Positions 1-11,735 of a DNA stretch of 64,000 bases are shown here, one piece after another. Under the pieces are notes generated by a model. It searched no databases, had not been told where the DNA came from, and worked only from the letters and a program-made list of their open reading frames with translations. The DNA comes from Cryptomeria japonica. Lineage: Eukaryota > Streptophyta > Pinopsida > Cupressales > Cupressaceae. A program made the position numbers and the translations under genes. The stretch lies in assembly GCF_030272615.1 (NCBI RefSeq), contig NC_081412.1, positions 474,098,157 to 474,162,156 on the forward strand, written 5' to 3'. The stretch's first letter is position 1; every line of letters begins with the position of its first letter.

Positions 1-652
1 CCAAATGCTTATAAATTAGAAGGATTAATCCTTGATGAGCCAAAGGGCTCGACTTAGGGTTCTTAATATGGTCAGCTAGATAGTCATTAAGGGAACAAAC
101 CAGATAAAAGGGAAAGGAAACCTTATTCCCATATCTAAAATGATTCAGTTTCATAGAATGGTAGCTATAAACTTTAGTAAATCTCCCATCAACCATAACA
201 AATTCCATTATCACTTCTAACATTTTACGCCAAAAGCTTTTTACCTGGTTGTGAATGAAGTAAGTCCTATCATGCTTGACAAGCCTCTCCTTTTTTTCTT
301 CATTCTTGGGAAATGTCTTCACCACATTGTCATATAATTTTATATCCCTGAAGAATTTGACCCCTTCCATCGACAGTGCTGTCACCTCTGCAATTGACTT
401 CTCATCTAACTTCACAATCTGCCAAAACAGGGTGACTCTCTTCTTATTCCATCCCTTGACAAAGAGTTTGGAAACCTGGTCCTTTTTCCCATGAGGGTTC
501 TCCATATAACTGGTTATCCTCGCCTTTTTGTAAGCTTCTCCAAACTTTCTATTCCTTCTTCCAACCTTAACAACAAGTCGGCTCATTCTTGTTAATATTG
601 CCCCCCATTGTTTTAGCATTTCCAACCACACCTCCATCCCTAGATAAAACAT
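1..652 (-). CDS. Partial open reading frame of unknown function, running off the left edge
   Basis: Reading the minus strand from an ATG at 650-652 (a second in-frame ATG is at 635-637), the frame stays open for about 217 codons to the window edge, so the 3' end is missing. The product is basic and rich in Lys, Phe, Trp and Tyr, for example SRLVVKVGRRNRKFGEAYKK near the N-terminus, KGWNKKRV, and FPFYLVCSLNDYL near the edge. No catalytic motif is recognised. Just upstream on the minus strand lies a pyrimidine-rich tract ending in TTTTTGCAG, a good splice acceptor, so the true start may be in an earlier exon. The style (charged, alpha-helical, no known domain) resembles transposon-associated 'plant transposon protein' ORFs, but this is a guess. 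An open frame this long in AT-rich DNA is unlikely by chance. Confidence 0.5.
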   Translation of the reverse strand, partial: MFYLGMEVWLEMLKQWGAILTRMSRLVVKVGRRNRKFGEAYKKARITSYMENPHGKKDQVSKLFVKGWNKKRVTLFWQIVKLDEKSIAEVTALSMEGVKFFRDIKLYDNVVKTFPKNEEKKERLVKHDRTYFIHNQVKSFWRKMLEVIMEFVMVDGRFTKVYSYHSMKLNHFRYGNKVSFPFYLVCSLNDYLADHIKNPKSSPLAHQGLILLIYKHL

Positions 653-899
653 TAACTCTGCAAAAACAACGGAGAATAGTAGAGCTGAGGTAGAGAAAGC
701 ACTTAATCGCCCAAAAAGTATGCATGATAGTCCACATCATGCAATCTACAAACTTCCCGCCAGCTCGACCATCATTAATAATATAGCTCGATCTAAGGGA
801 CATCATGAGATAACAAAGGAGCAACCTTACCATTTATACAAGTTACTAAGGTTTTCTCAAGAATATTTGAGATGGAAACGTTTTGTGGCCTGCTCATAA
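653..899. other. Short spacer upstream of the partial ORF
   Basis: A minus-strand frame of 88 codons (567-833) overlaps the start of the partial ORF in another frame and is probably a shadow. Nothing else is supported. Confidence 0.3.
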
Positions 900-1540
900 T
901 CTCATATGAGCAATACAATTACACTGTTGGAGATTTCATTGATTATGCCTCTCCCTAATTTCTTACATGACATGATCGAAAGTTTTAAAACCAAGTTTGA
1001 GATGTTAAAGCAACTCTTTATTATTCATAGGATGTATACATAGAAAATTAGTAGTGAACCTAGAGTCTTTCAATGTTTAGTCACTAGCCACATGCCTACT
1101 TTGTTTGCTAGAGAAAGAATCAGAATAGAAAGTGAAAAGGTCTTGAGATCCAAAGCAAATTGGAAGGAAGATTAGATGTTTCCTGGTATAACTTCAAATG
1201 ATACATAGTTCATTAAGAAGTTAGAATCCTACATGGATGCACTCTCATGGTTCAACAATGGTATGACTAGAATGAAGTGATCAAGACAAAAATTGAAGAT
1301 GAAAACTATCAATAGCATCTCAAAGCTCTCCATGACCTCAAACAATATGGATTTGAAGAATTCTAATCCTTTTTCCTTGATTTTCTATGTTTCTTTTAGT
1401 TTTGAAATTTTTAATTTTCAAATGAAGAAAAGGAAGAACATGTCAAGAGGCTTCAGTAGTTCAAGCACCATGGATTTGATCACTTCTGATTCTTTTTCCT
1501 CTCTTTTCCTTAGTTTTCAAATTTTGATATTGTAAAAGGC
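900..1540 (+). pseudogene. Decayed coding remnant, plus strand, unidentified
   Basis: From about 960 to 1370 the plus strand reads as a protein-like frame broken by a few stops: segments such as MIESFKTKFEMLKQLF, RVFQCLVTSHMPTLFARERI and LESYMDALSWFNNGM follow one another. The amphipathic, charged composition and the even spacing of stops suggest a retroelement gag-type or other transposon ORF that has decayed. The family is not identified. The short ORF at 1293-1535 is the tail of this stretch and not a gene on its own. Confidence 0.3.
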
Positions 1541-2332
1541 CCAAAGCTTGTTTAATCCTCAATTTTCTATAAGAGTATAATCAAGGCCTTTTTTTTCCAT
1601 CTCCTTCTTTGACTTCTACATGTACTACAAAATTCCAATAGAAGTAGATATACTAATTCACCAAGGGTGAATAATATACAAAAGTCCACACTTATTATCA
1701 AGAATATTATATGAATCAATGAAATTAAAGATTTTTTGGTTGAGGTTTATATGTCTACATTGTGTTGTTGAGTTTGAATTTCTTTTAGCTTCTTCTAAAG
1801 TAGAATATTAAAATTGCTTACTCTATTCAAAGGGATTCTATCTAGAGAACAAGTAATAAGTTGCAATTGGGAAAATTCATCTCATGTTGTGATTGATATC
1901 AAATATTAATCATATCTTTTATACTAATGCAATTAATAGTCTCCATGATCCTGATGTAATTACTAGTGCAACACTACACTTTTATGATACTTGAATGTTG
2001 AATCAAAATTATCAAATAAATAATTACTAATGCAACCTTAATCTTGAACACAGAAAAACAACAGTATGTTAATTTATTAACTTGTAAATAGAAATTTGAA
2101 AAATGAAATTGCATATCAAAATTAAATGACATTCATAGAAACATAAAATATCATCAAGCACAATTAGGATTTTGTAATATGACAGATTAAATACATGATG
2201 CAATATGAAACCAAAAGTTTAATAAATACCAAGTAACTGCTAGTGCTAAATATCTTAAATTTGCCAAATCATCTCATCATTATGATCATAAAATTGAGAG
2301 CATCCTTGATTATTGTCTGTGTTTTCTCCACT
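1541..2332. other. AT-rich spacer with no recognised feature
   Basis: No open frame, terminal repeat or RNA gene is seen. Composition is strongly A+T with scattered TATA-like words. Confidence 0.4.
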
Positions 2333-4994
2333 CTACATACCTCCACTTGACCACATCTCAAAACTAGTAGTACATGTCTCACTAGTATCCATTATATCAC
2401 TTTCAATTGTCCCACTTTGGTTCGTAGTGTTTCCCAACCCTCTTCTTTCAGTTTTGGACTTCCAGATTCCCAATGCCCTTTCATAAGGAAAACTTTGGAC
2501 ATCATACCTTGATGTATACAACCACAAGAAATTTTCTAAATTCTTGTTGTGATTGTTCCTTATCTTTGATTTTAATAACCTCAAAGCACTAGTAACTCTC
2601 TCATCCTCCATCGAACCCAATATCATGTTTTGACATAAATCAACAAGTTTGAGAAACTCTAATAATGAATCAACCAATTGTGCGCTCTGACCTATCTTTG
2701 TCCAAACATTTGTTACTAATCTCTCTTCCAAGGGGTTCTCCTTTTTTTTTTATTCTTCAAATTGTTGCCTCATACTTAATGCAAAATGGGCTAATTGCTC
2801 TCTAAGAATTGTTTCATTTAAAATTCCTTTTATAGTTTGTCCATTGATTTCTACAGATTTGCAAAAATGGTTTATCGAAGTCATTATCCTATTATGAAAA
2901 TTAGCTAGATTGAGTTCCCAATATTGATAAAACACAATAGACATGGCTTCGAGTAAGTCGTCACGAGGAAATCATTTTCTAATTTATGAGGAAATAGAAG
3001 AGGCGATTTTCTTTAGACTAGCAGCCACAAAATCAACAATCTTGCTAAAATATTTCCTTGTAACACTTACTTCTTGCTTATTAGTGCGCTTTCTTGGTTC
3101 CATGATCATGGAAAGGTGGTGCATTAGTATCTCGAATCCCCATACACTGACACATAACTCCTTGTTTGCTTTAAACTGAAAACAATTGCTACCATTGTTC
3201 AAATTTGTCAATGTCTGCCATGTAGAAAATTTTACATCTACAAATATTTTTTTTTGATTTATAGAGATTATCAAGGGTCATGCATGTTATTTTACATAGC
3301 TTAGAAAATTATGCAATATACATATCTCTTTCTTGGGATTTTTTCACAATATGGTTCATTTCCTCTAGCATGGGGAGAAGACTTGCTAAAGTTAGGATTG
3401 TCTCTATATCACATAACCTACGAAACAAGTAAGGAACATTGTCTACTATGTTGCGATGTTAATACATTACTGCAATAAAGGATCAACATTCTAAATAAAA
3501 TCGATGCACGGGACCATGCAAGGAGATCCATTTGGTATTGACATCCTTAAGAAGCTTGTTCCCATTGGTTATTCTATCGGCAAAATTTTGAAATTCCAAA
3601 AACCGTTTGGGACTTCGATAGAAGTATGAGTAGATCTCTTTGATTAAATCTTCAAAATTTATTACTACAGGATATTTTCTCATTGTTTTAAAAGGGAGAT
3701 TCATCTGTGGGCCATGCAATGAATGGCAATCATGTAGTTCGAACAAGAAGTTTGTAGTTTTATGCAAAGACCATTCTTATGACCTTGCATTATTGAAGCT
3801 CCATCCACTCCTACACATACCAACTTTTTTGCAATTGTCAAGTCATCCATACCTCCATATTCAATTAATGAATTCTTAACTAGGTGAAATAGAGTTTTTG
3901 TTGTTGCACTCTCCTTCAATTTAGAAACACATAGTAGATGAGGTTGGCAGACATGATTCTTTACGGTATAAACATGCATACATACCCAAGACATATTATC
4001 TATTGTCGTAACTTCATCCAAAGATAATGAAATAGAGTTTGACTCTAATTATTTCCTTTATATCTTGTTTTTCAACCTCAATAAGACAACTTCTCCATTC
4101 CCAACCATTGTTTCTTGACCAGTGACTGTTAGGAAAGTTAGGAATTCCCAAAAAGTATAATAAAGTACTAATTTTTGGGGAGTCAGTCATAGGACTCCCT
4201 CTAGTCAAAATATGAAAAACAATAGTTAACCAAATAGTTTTTCCCAGTTGTGCTATTGCCACTGCCTTTCCAAAAATATCTTCAAGAGAACCTCCAGATT
4301 CAATGAGCTTTTCCTATCTTTTCAAATGTGCATCATATTCTAAGGCACACTTAACATGCTGACATTGCTCCTTTATTTTCCATCCTATCACCAATTTTTC
4401 AATTTCATCTATGATTTTCTTTCCTTAAACTTTGTCAGTATGTTTTTCAATTGTGTCAAGCTTATGCTACAACCTCTTCTACTTTTTATATTTTCAACTA
4501 GAAATATTACACTTGTATTCTATTGGAGGGTCACCATTGTTTGGATTCTCCACTGGTTCAATGAATAGATACTTTGATACCCAATAAATTTTAAAATGCC
4601 TCGCCATATCCCACTCCCGACCCAATTTTGATTTGGATTTTCTTTTCCTCTTTCCTACATCATCATCACCTACGACATTGTCAACTAGGTCGATTATCAA
4701 ATTCCTACTACCCAAGGTATCTACTAGATCTTCTTCATTGTCATATGAGATATCACATTTTCCACCTTCTTCAATATCTAGTGTAAGTTGTGAATGTGAT
4801 TGTGGTAGTTGTGATGATGTACCTTCATGATAATGTCTTTTACCACAAACATTGCTAAAGTATGAATTTAAGGTTTTGCATTTTAATGCCCTCTCTTGCC
4901 CTTCACCACATTCAGAAGTCTTACCCTTCTTACTCTTCGACATCTCTGATGAAATAAAGGCTGCCAAAAAATTATCTACTTGTTTAAAAAGCAA
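2333..4994 (-). pseudogene. hAT-like transposase pseudogene (DUF4371 / ZNF862-like)
   Basis: Read from 4994 down to 2333 the minus strand carries successive pieces of a hAT-superfamily transposase of the plant ZNF862-like type. In order: an acidic/basic N-terminus with a KRKRKSKSK nuclear-signal-like run, then REWDMARHFKIYWVSKY (zinc-finger entry region, 4494-4994); GSPMTDSPK and LLYFLGIPNFPNSHWSRNNGW (4014-4262); the catalytic-core block DEVTTIDNMSW...GVDGASIMQGHKNG...AIHCMAHR (3701-4021); a block with SPKRFLEFQNFADR...NTKWISLHGPVHR (3483-3767); and C-terminal pieces (2750-2944, 2333-2731). At least five frame breaks separate them, so no intact transposase can be made. The conserved DEVTT, CMAHR and TKWIS-type blocks fit the DUF4371 family as I know it. 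Terminal inverted repeats and target duplications were not found. It may be a domesticated-type copy or an old transposon. Confidence 0.75.
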
Positions 4995-6027
4995 TAATAG
5001 ACTATAAGACTCTTTTCCCCTAGGGCCTCGAATCTAGATGTCTGAGGTCTCTTCACTCAATAAGAATGATCTAAAAATTACTAACAAATTGAGATTAATA
5101 ATATTATAACACTTCAAAGAAATGATCACTTACCTTTAGATTCTCAGAGAGTAGAATAGAGCACTAGTAGATGACAATGCAACAATGGTTGTTCATGTTT
5201 GTAACTTTGCTATTGATCTGATTTGAGAGCTCCAAACCAAGTACTAGCCAAATTATGTAAAAATAAATTTGTTCTTTCATATAATCTTATACCAATCCAT
5301 ATTTGGCGAATATTGTATGAATTTTAAATGGTATACAAAAAAATTGGTGAATCCCGCTTAATTCTAACACATCTTATGGAAACATAGAATGAATGAAACA
5401 TTAACAAAACATATATGTTGTAATTTACTAGGTGAATATTGCTTGTCCATTGGGATTTACTTATAATAGAACTGGGAAAATCAATCCTCTTACAACATTG
5501 AACAATTAATGGTATTGGCAAATATTAGGGAGAATTAAGACACTCTTCCGAAAATGCCAGGTGAATTGGGTCCTCATGCAAATTGAACTATTAATGGCTA
5601 TTGGCGAATTAGGTTGGTGCATTAAGGAACACTTCTAAAAATGTAGGTGAAAATATTAAATATGTACCATTGTGAAAATGTAGACTCTATTGATGAAATC
5701 TTTAAATCGTTACAAATAACTAGGGAAAATGAAGGTGAATTAAAATGCATTTGACCAAAAATTTATAAATTCAAGGCGATCTGGCCACCTCAATCAGTCC
5801 AACTTATTTGCCATTTTTAATATGTCTGATACCGAATATTCGCCACTAAAATTTTCTTTGGTCTTGTGTAAATTACAATAATATTCTCTTTGAAATGAAA
5901 TGCTCTTGCCTTAATTTGTATATATATACATGTATGTCCATTTATGCAATATGAGGTTCTAGGAATTTATGTGTACCTTATTTCTCCTTACTAAAAAGGA
6001 ATGCAATAGATGTTTTCTTGTTGAATT
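4995..6027. other. Spacer between the hAT-like remnant and the LTR element
   Basis: AT-rich sequence with no supported gene. The upstream region of the transposase remnant (about 5000-5250) would lie here, but no promoter element stands out. Confidence 0.35.
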
Positions 6028-6344
6028 TGTTGAGGTAAATTAATATTACTTATTATACTTAAGTCTAACCTTAGGTTAGTTGGCATTTATCATTTCCTAG
6101 GATGCATATTTATTTTTATCAAGTGGCTGAGTTATAACTACTCCTACCTACTCTTGCATATGTTTGAGCCACATCTCATTGTTGTGTTCTCTCTTCTCCT
6201 TTTGCCTTACCTATATAAGCATGCTTATGTACATTGCATAATCATCTCAATCTCAATACAATGATCTATTGGTGAAACATATTTCTTTCTTTATGTGAAT
6301 GTTTATATCTATTTGCAAGTCTTGGGAGGTTGATCACTCCTACA
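6028..6344 (+). repeat. 5' LTR of the outer element
   Basis: Begins TGTTGAGGTAAATTAATATT and ends GATCACTCCTACA. It contains a TATA-like word in CTATATAAGCATGC near 6212 that could serve as the U3 promoter. Matches 12209-12528 over its full length with scattered substitutions and small gaps. Confidence 0.85.
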
Positions 6345-6356
6345 TGGTATCAGAGT
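6345..6356 (+). promoter_or_regulatory. Primer-binding site (initiator tRNA-Met type)
   Basis: TGGTATCAGAGT directly abuts the 5' LTR. This matches the TGGTATCAGAGC motif common to plant copia elements primed by initiator tRNA-Met. Confidence 0.85.
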
Positions 6357-8059
6357 TGTCTTCTAGCAATTCCTTTTGTATATAAGAATCTTTCACCAAT
6401 TAGCTTGAGGTCCCAAGTTTGAATTGGATATATATGCACCATTTCATTTGGTGCATCGTTGGTTCCATATTGGTCTTGGTTATATCTTGGCTACATTGGT
6501 AGACCCTAGTTTGATTAGCCTACATACTATTATTGGTCTTTCTCTTTTTTGATCCACTTCTTTTACTTTCTACTATTTGTGGCTTGTGGCAGGGTCGACT
6601 CCTCCCATTTTCTTGAATCTATAAATTACTCTTTGGCATCACAAGTATTTTTTGGGAGATCTATTTTATTGTTTGTAGTTTTTTATGATAGAGGACTTCA
6701 ATCATTCTTAGTAGTTTATTTTCTTTGCAAGCGCATTAAATAATTGTTCAAAGGAAGGCTCGCATTACATCATTCATTGAGATAGATCAGTTTTCTATGT
6801 CAATCTATTCGAAATGTATTTTCATCTTATTTTGTGGTGGTACAAAGGTGATTAATTTTTTTGTTTGGACTTTTGGTTTTAGCATTTCTTCTTCTACAAA
6901 GAGCCCATATAGGCAGGAGCATTCATAATGTTAAATTGCTATTTCTCCACTATTATTTGGGCATCATTTGGAAAATATATTACTTTGATCAACCTTTGTC
7001 TTTTGGCAGAGGTTTATGTTATTTGATCAAGTATTTTATAGTGTGGTTGGTTGCATTGTGTCTTTTTAGTAGATCTGTCACACCCTTATCATTGTTGGAC
7101 CTATGCAAGACATTTTTTGTGATTGGCTTTTGTATTCTAATTGGAGTCAGATATTTTTTCTTGAAGATTGGGCATGCCTTCATTGACTTGCTACATATAC
7201 ATCATTGAATAAATCAATATCATTTGAAGGTTTGTGATCCTCAACATTTCCCTTGGCATGACCTCATTGGTAGTGTGCACCAGTTTTTGGATCAATTTGT
7301 GTAGCCCATGTTTGTACCTTGTGCTAGTTGTGATGGGGTGTATTATTCTTTGCATGCCTATTCACTCTTAGGAACCTCTTTAGGGTTATTTTCCATGCAA
7401 TAGTATGATGGCCCCCATTCACAAAGTGTGAGGAGGAGAATTAGAGATGAGAAGTCTCACATTTGAACCATTGTGTTGATATTTTGGCTTTAAAAGCATA
7501 TTCTTTCACATTTCTTGATATGAACTTATGCTATGACTTTGTCTTTGCATAAGTTGTGACTTAACAATCTCATGTGCATAGTTGACTGGTCATATATCTC
7601 CCTAAGGGGTATCTAATTTTTCTATAATTGGGTTTTTATTTTCTACTTAAAGCTATATATGTGATGACACTATTTCTAGTTTTTTGAAGAATTATTATAA
7701 TGGGTTTTTAATTTACCTTGGAGGGGGGGAACTATAGGAATGGGAGTGATTTTATCATCACTAATCTTAGTGGGTATCATCTATTGTTGTATTTGTACAA
7801 TGAAGTTCCTATTCCTAGAACATCTTGTGAGTGTAGCATTTAGACAGGTCATAGGGTTTGAGTCTTTAAAGTTATTTTTGATAATGTTGATTATGACATT
7901 TTAGAGTCACTTATTCATTTTGAGTGTCCTAATTCTCTTTGGACTCACATTCGAGATACATATGGAGATCATGATACTTCACCATCTCTTGATGATCCTC
8001 TTTCCGATTCTGATGTGCCTTCTCATTCCTTAGAGTAGATAACCCATAGTTGTGATCGT
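6345..8059 (+). other. Leader and internal region of the outer element
   Basis: Two hydrophobic-looking short frames (6549-6743 and 6861-7208) lie here. They are rich in Phe and Leu because the strand is T-rich and are not convincing proteins. Around 7680-7790 the sequence aligns with the nested element read on the minus strand near 10310-10420 (shared words GAAGAATYATYATAAT and a GA-rich stretch), showing the two elements are relatives also outside the ORF. Confidence 0.55.
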
Positions 8060-8407
8060 TTGGAGTTTTTGGAAACTTTGGATGAGTTGGAAAATGCTTT
8101 ATACATTCTTGATTGTTCATTAGACATAGTTGATCTATCATCACAAGAGATTTCCATCATTCCTAATCAGCAAGTAACTATTTCTCTTCCTAATTGGGAT
8201 TCCTATTTTATAGATATTGGTTCTTTGTTTGTGGAGTCCCACATTTCAGATTTGGAGGACACATTTAAGGCACTATCTCTCTTATTTGATGATAGTTGTG
8301 GTACAACTATTGTCACTCCATCTTTGTCTTTGAATCTTGTTCAAGTCCAATTTACATTGGTTCCTTGGTTGTCACCTTCTGTTATGATTAGAAATGTACC
8401 TGATTAG
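8060..8407 (+). CDS. Conserved ORF of the non-autonomous element, unknown function
   Basis: A 115-codon frame. Its residues around 35-75 (ISLPNWDSYFIDIGSLF...ESHISDLEDTF...LLFDD) align with an ORF in the nested element (9642-9857, minus): IYLPDRDSYLRHFGSLS...EYHISGLEDTLERIYLLFDD. Two separate copies keeping the same frame supports past coding function. No known gag, protease or pol motif is present; a gag-like role or a captured host segment are both possible. The frame is open leftwards beyond the ATG for a few codons, so the start is uncertain. Confidence 0.5.
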   Translation: MEFLETLDELENALYILDCSLDIVDLSSQEISIIPNQQVTISLPNWDSYFIDIGSLFVESHISDLEDTFKALSLLFDDSCGTTIVTPSLSLNLVQVQFTLVPWLSPSVMIRNVPD

Positions 8408-8725
8408 TTCATGGCATCATCTTCCAAGGACATGGTGACACATGAGAAACTTTCAAATATATCATCATTATACATTTGGATTCCATTTCATAATTCCTAT
8501 CCAGAATGAGAATCTCTTAAATTTGTACTTGGTTTATCTTCTTCCTAAGGGGAGAAATATTGTTTATAGACATTAGACTATGCTTTGTCTCCAAGCACTC
8601 ACCATTTCCATAGGACATTATCCATTATGAGGGGCTATGTAGTTTCCTCCTTTACTTCCTATGGGGGATTCATTGATCGTATATACATGATATAGTCCTT
8701 GCGAGGTGTGATTGAGTCCTCCATT

Positions 8726-9049
8726 TGTTGGAGAAATGCTCAGAAGCCAAGATCAATGATAGGTACAACTTCCATAATTAAGAGGAAATATAAAATATTA
8801 GAAACGATAATGTATTGATGAGGTGAGATATCTAAAATTGTACATATGTTATGCTTATAAAGTAATGAGCAAGAAAGAGAGCAACAATGAGGTTCTAGGG
8901 TATGTAAAACCACCTGACACAATTTACTAAGTGCATAAGTAATAAAACAATAATAAACTCAACCTTCTCACCTAGAAAATCGTAATAATACTATGTGACT
9001 AGGCTGGACTTACGCACCATAAATAGGTAAAGAACTATTTACACTAACA
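8726..9049 (-). repeat. 3' LTR of the nested element
   Basis: Plus-strand left repeat, TGTTGGAGAAATGC to TACACTAACA. On the minus strand it starts TGTTAGTGTAAATAG and ends CTCCAACA, a proper TG...CA terminus. It contains an ACTTTATAAGCATAAC core (minus) as a candidate TATA region. Confidence 0.85.
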
Positions 9050-9062
9050 ACCCCCCTTTAAG
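9050..9062 (-). promoter_or_regulatory. Polypurine tract of the nested element
   Basis: ACCCCCCTTTAAG on the plus strand reads CTTAAAGGGGGGT on the minus strand, directly before the 3' LTR. Confidence 0.75.
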
Positions 9063-9641
9063 TGCAACTTAGGGAGAAGAAATGCAAAATGAAATGATAA
9101 TGATGGTTCCTAGGAACTAGGTCATGTTAGGTACTTGTATACAACTATTCATGTAACTAATCTCTTACAATTGGAGAAAAGGAGACAACCTCATGGGACA
9201 AAATTGCTCTCCAAAAAAGAGATAATATAAATCAACATAATGATAGGATGAGTGATGAATGGAGTTCTCAACACCAATACCCTCCAAGAACTACATCCAT
9301 CATTAAGATACAATGAATAGCCTCCCATAGGAGAGAAATTGAGAGACTATGTATCCCTTCCATAATGGATAATCTCCTATATTAATGGTAAATTTGTTAA
9401 GACAAAACAAGATCCAATGCTTACAAACAACTTGTCTCCTCTTAGGAAGAAAAAAAACCATGTTTATATGTAGGTACATTTCCCATTCTAGATAGAAACT
9501 AGTAGGAAGCAAAATCCATATGTATGATGATGTCTTTGAAAACTACTCAAGTGTCTCTTTGTCCATAAAAAATGATGACACCACACTCCAAATAGGTAAA
9601 TCCCCAACAAAAGAAAGTGACAAACTAGAACTATGTGGAAA

Positions 9642-9857
9642 CTAGTATGGAGCAAGATCTAAAGAGAAAGATGATGTGATAGTAGAAATGAAATAATTAT
9701 CATCAAAGAGGAGATAAATTCTCTCAAGTGTGTCCTCCAAACCTGATATGTGATACTCCATAGACAATGAACCAAAATGTCGCAAATAGGAATCCCTATC
9801 AGGAAGATAAATAGATACATCATGCAATGAAGAACTAGCAATTTGTCCTTTATCCAA
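9642..9857 (-). CDS. Conserved ORF of the nested element, unknown function
   Basis: 71 codons on the minus strand. Residues around 15-55 carry the same block as the outer element's ORF (DSY...GSL...HISxLEDT...LLFDD). The frame is shorter because of a stop just after it. It lies in the sense direction of the nested element, as expected of an element-encoded protein. Function unknown; no catalytic motif seen. Confidence 0.5.
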   Translation of the reverse strand: MDKGQIASSSLHDVSIYLPDRDSYLRHFGSLSMEYHISGLEDTLERIYLLFDDNYFISTITSSFSLDLAPY

Positions 9858-9862
9858 GTCAA

Positions 9863-11720
9863 AAAGACAATGATGTTCATACTAATCAAGAATGATGGAA
9901 GTATCAAGTGAAGGTGAATCAACTACCTCAGAAGAAGAATCAGTAACCTTGGGACCAACCTCATCCTCGTCTGAAGTCTTAAACTACTCCAAAGTAGAAA
10001 AATCTATAATAGTATTATAATCATAGGCTATATTCTTTAAGGATGAAGAGGAACACTGCAATCTAAAAGACGATAATCTAGGAATGGCTAAGAATCATAA
10101 TCTCTATATAACTCCCAAATATAAGTTCAAAGAGGATGAGGACACTTAAAATCTATAACAGGCTCTAAGATGTCATCAGGGTCATGCATAGAAATGAATC
10201 TTAGGGCATGATTTCTCTTACGTCTCCAAGTAAATAACTTAGTAGGTCTGCTAGGTAGAGGAACTAGATCATACAAAAAAGGCATCAAACAAAACCAACA
10301 AAGATGAGTGATGATGTCATCTTGCCATTGACATAGTTACCCCTCTTCAAAGCGATTAATAATGGATGAAAATAAAACCCAATTTATAATTATGATGATT
10401 CTTCAAAAATAACCCAGAGATAAAGCCATTATAGAATAATGATTAAAAATTTCAATGCAATAAAAAGTATAGCCTATGAAGCTAGAAAGGGAAAATTAAA
10501 AACTTGATTGGTTGCCAAGATTATGCGCGCCCCACTGATTTAGCATAGTGGAGGGAGTCAAGTAAGTTGAATGAGTTGGCGTGGGGTCCATTGGACTAAG
10601 GCACAACTTGGAGTGTACATGCCGATTGAGGTTGTTAAAGATAATGAAGCCTCCGTGGGCATCGAAATTTGTTGGTACCAAAAACAATTGATTTAAAAAA
10701 TCTTGAACTCAAGGATACACAGCTCCACAATTATTGAAAATGCCAACTATTAAAACCACCCAATATGATGTCGACTCATAAAAATGACCAAAACATTTCC
10801 AAAAAAATGCACTTGATCAATGAATTCTAAAGCAAACAAATGCCCTTGAAACATGCAAGCAATTCAAAGCAAGCCGACTGGAATGATCTGTCGGCAGTGA
10901 TTAGAATCAGGAACAATACCATGCAACAATACACCTTAAGAAAATAGAACGAAGCTAAGAGAATAAGGCCTGAGTACAAAATAGACTTCATCCAAGACAA
11001 ACAAAAATCTTTCAAATACCTTCACTACTAGAGACTGGAAAGAGTGTCCACTTAAGAAATCGCCCAAACAAAGAAAACAAGCAACCTCCAATTGATGATT
11101 GAGCTAAACAAATGTGATGTCAATGGAAATCGCATAACGCAGTATCCGTGTAGATATGCAAAATACAGGCTGTAGAAACATCAGTCACACAATGGAAACT
11201 AGCCTAGAGAATAATAACAATGACAAATGAAATTTCCAAAAAGTGATGATCCTTCAAACAAAAGTCGATCACAAATTGAAGCACCAGCCAGGCAAGGCAG
11301 AACTAAACCGCCATAAACTCTGAGATGCTCGATCTTAAATATATCTTTAGGCAAAGTAAATAGGGCCTCCGATGAATATATAACGTAGATGTTATGGCTT
11401 TCTTGAAAACACAGATGAAAACACAGAAAATGTGCTAAGCCGCCACCAAAGAGAACTACCCAAACAAGGATAAATAGTAGGCCGAGGAGACTTGATAGCT
11501 TCAAATATACCGAATAATATATGCACAATCCAAAAAAAAAAAAGGATACGCCAAATAAATGAAGTCAATAGACTCTAAAATTGCTACCCGACTTGATAGC
11601 CAGGCAATTAAAAAAATGATCAAATGACAAAGAACTGAGCTCTCCTAAAAAATGATCGCAACTAAATAGTCAGGATCCTAACGTTGATGAATGCCTTTGA
11701 TGGAAAGAAGAGCTAGCCTA
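9863..11720 (-). other. Internal region of the nested element
   Basis: No pol domains are found. Minus-strand frames at 10827-11015 and 11199-11528 are Phe/Leu-rich like those of the outer element and are probably leader sequence and not genes. Around 10310-10440 the minus strand aligns with 7670-7790 of the outer element. Confidence 0.5.
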
Positions 11721-11735
11721 TAGGCTCTCATACAA
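11721..11735 (-). promoter_or_regulatory. Degraded primer-binding site of the nested element
   Basis: TAGGCTCTCATACAA on the plus strand reads TTGTATGAGAGCCTA on the minus strand, a two-mismatch version of TGGTATCAGAGC followed by CTA. It abuts the 5' LTR (11736-11998). Confidence 0.75.

Noticed and set aside
6549-7208. Two Phe/Leu-rich frames that look like membrane proteins
   Set aside because: They lie in the T-rich leader of a non-autonomous LTR element; hydrophobicity follows from base composition and there is no conserved pattern.
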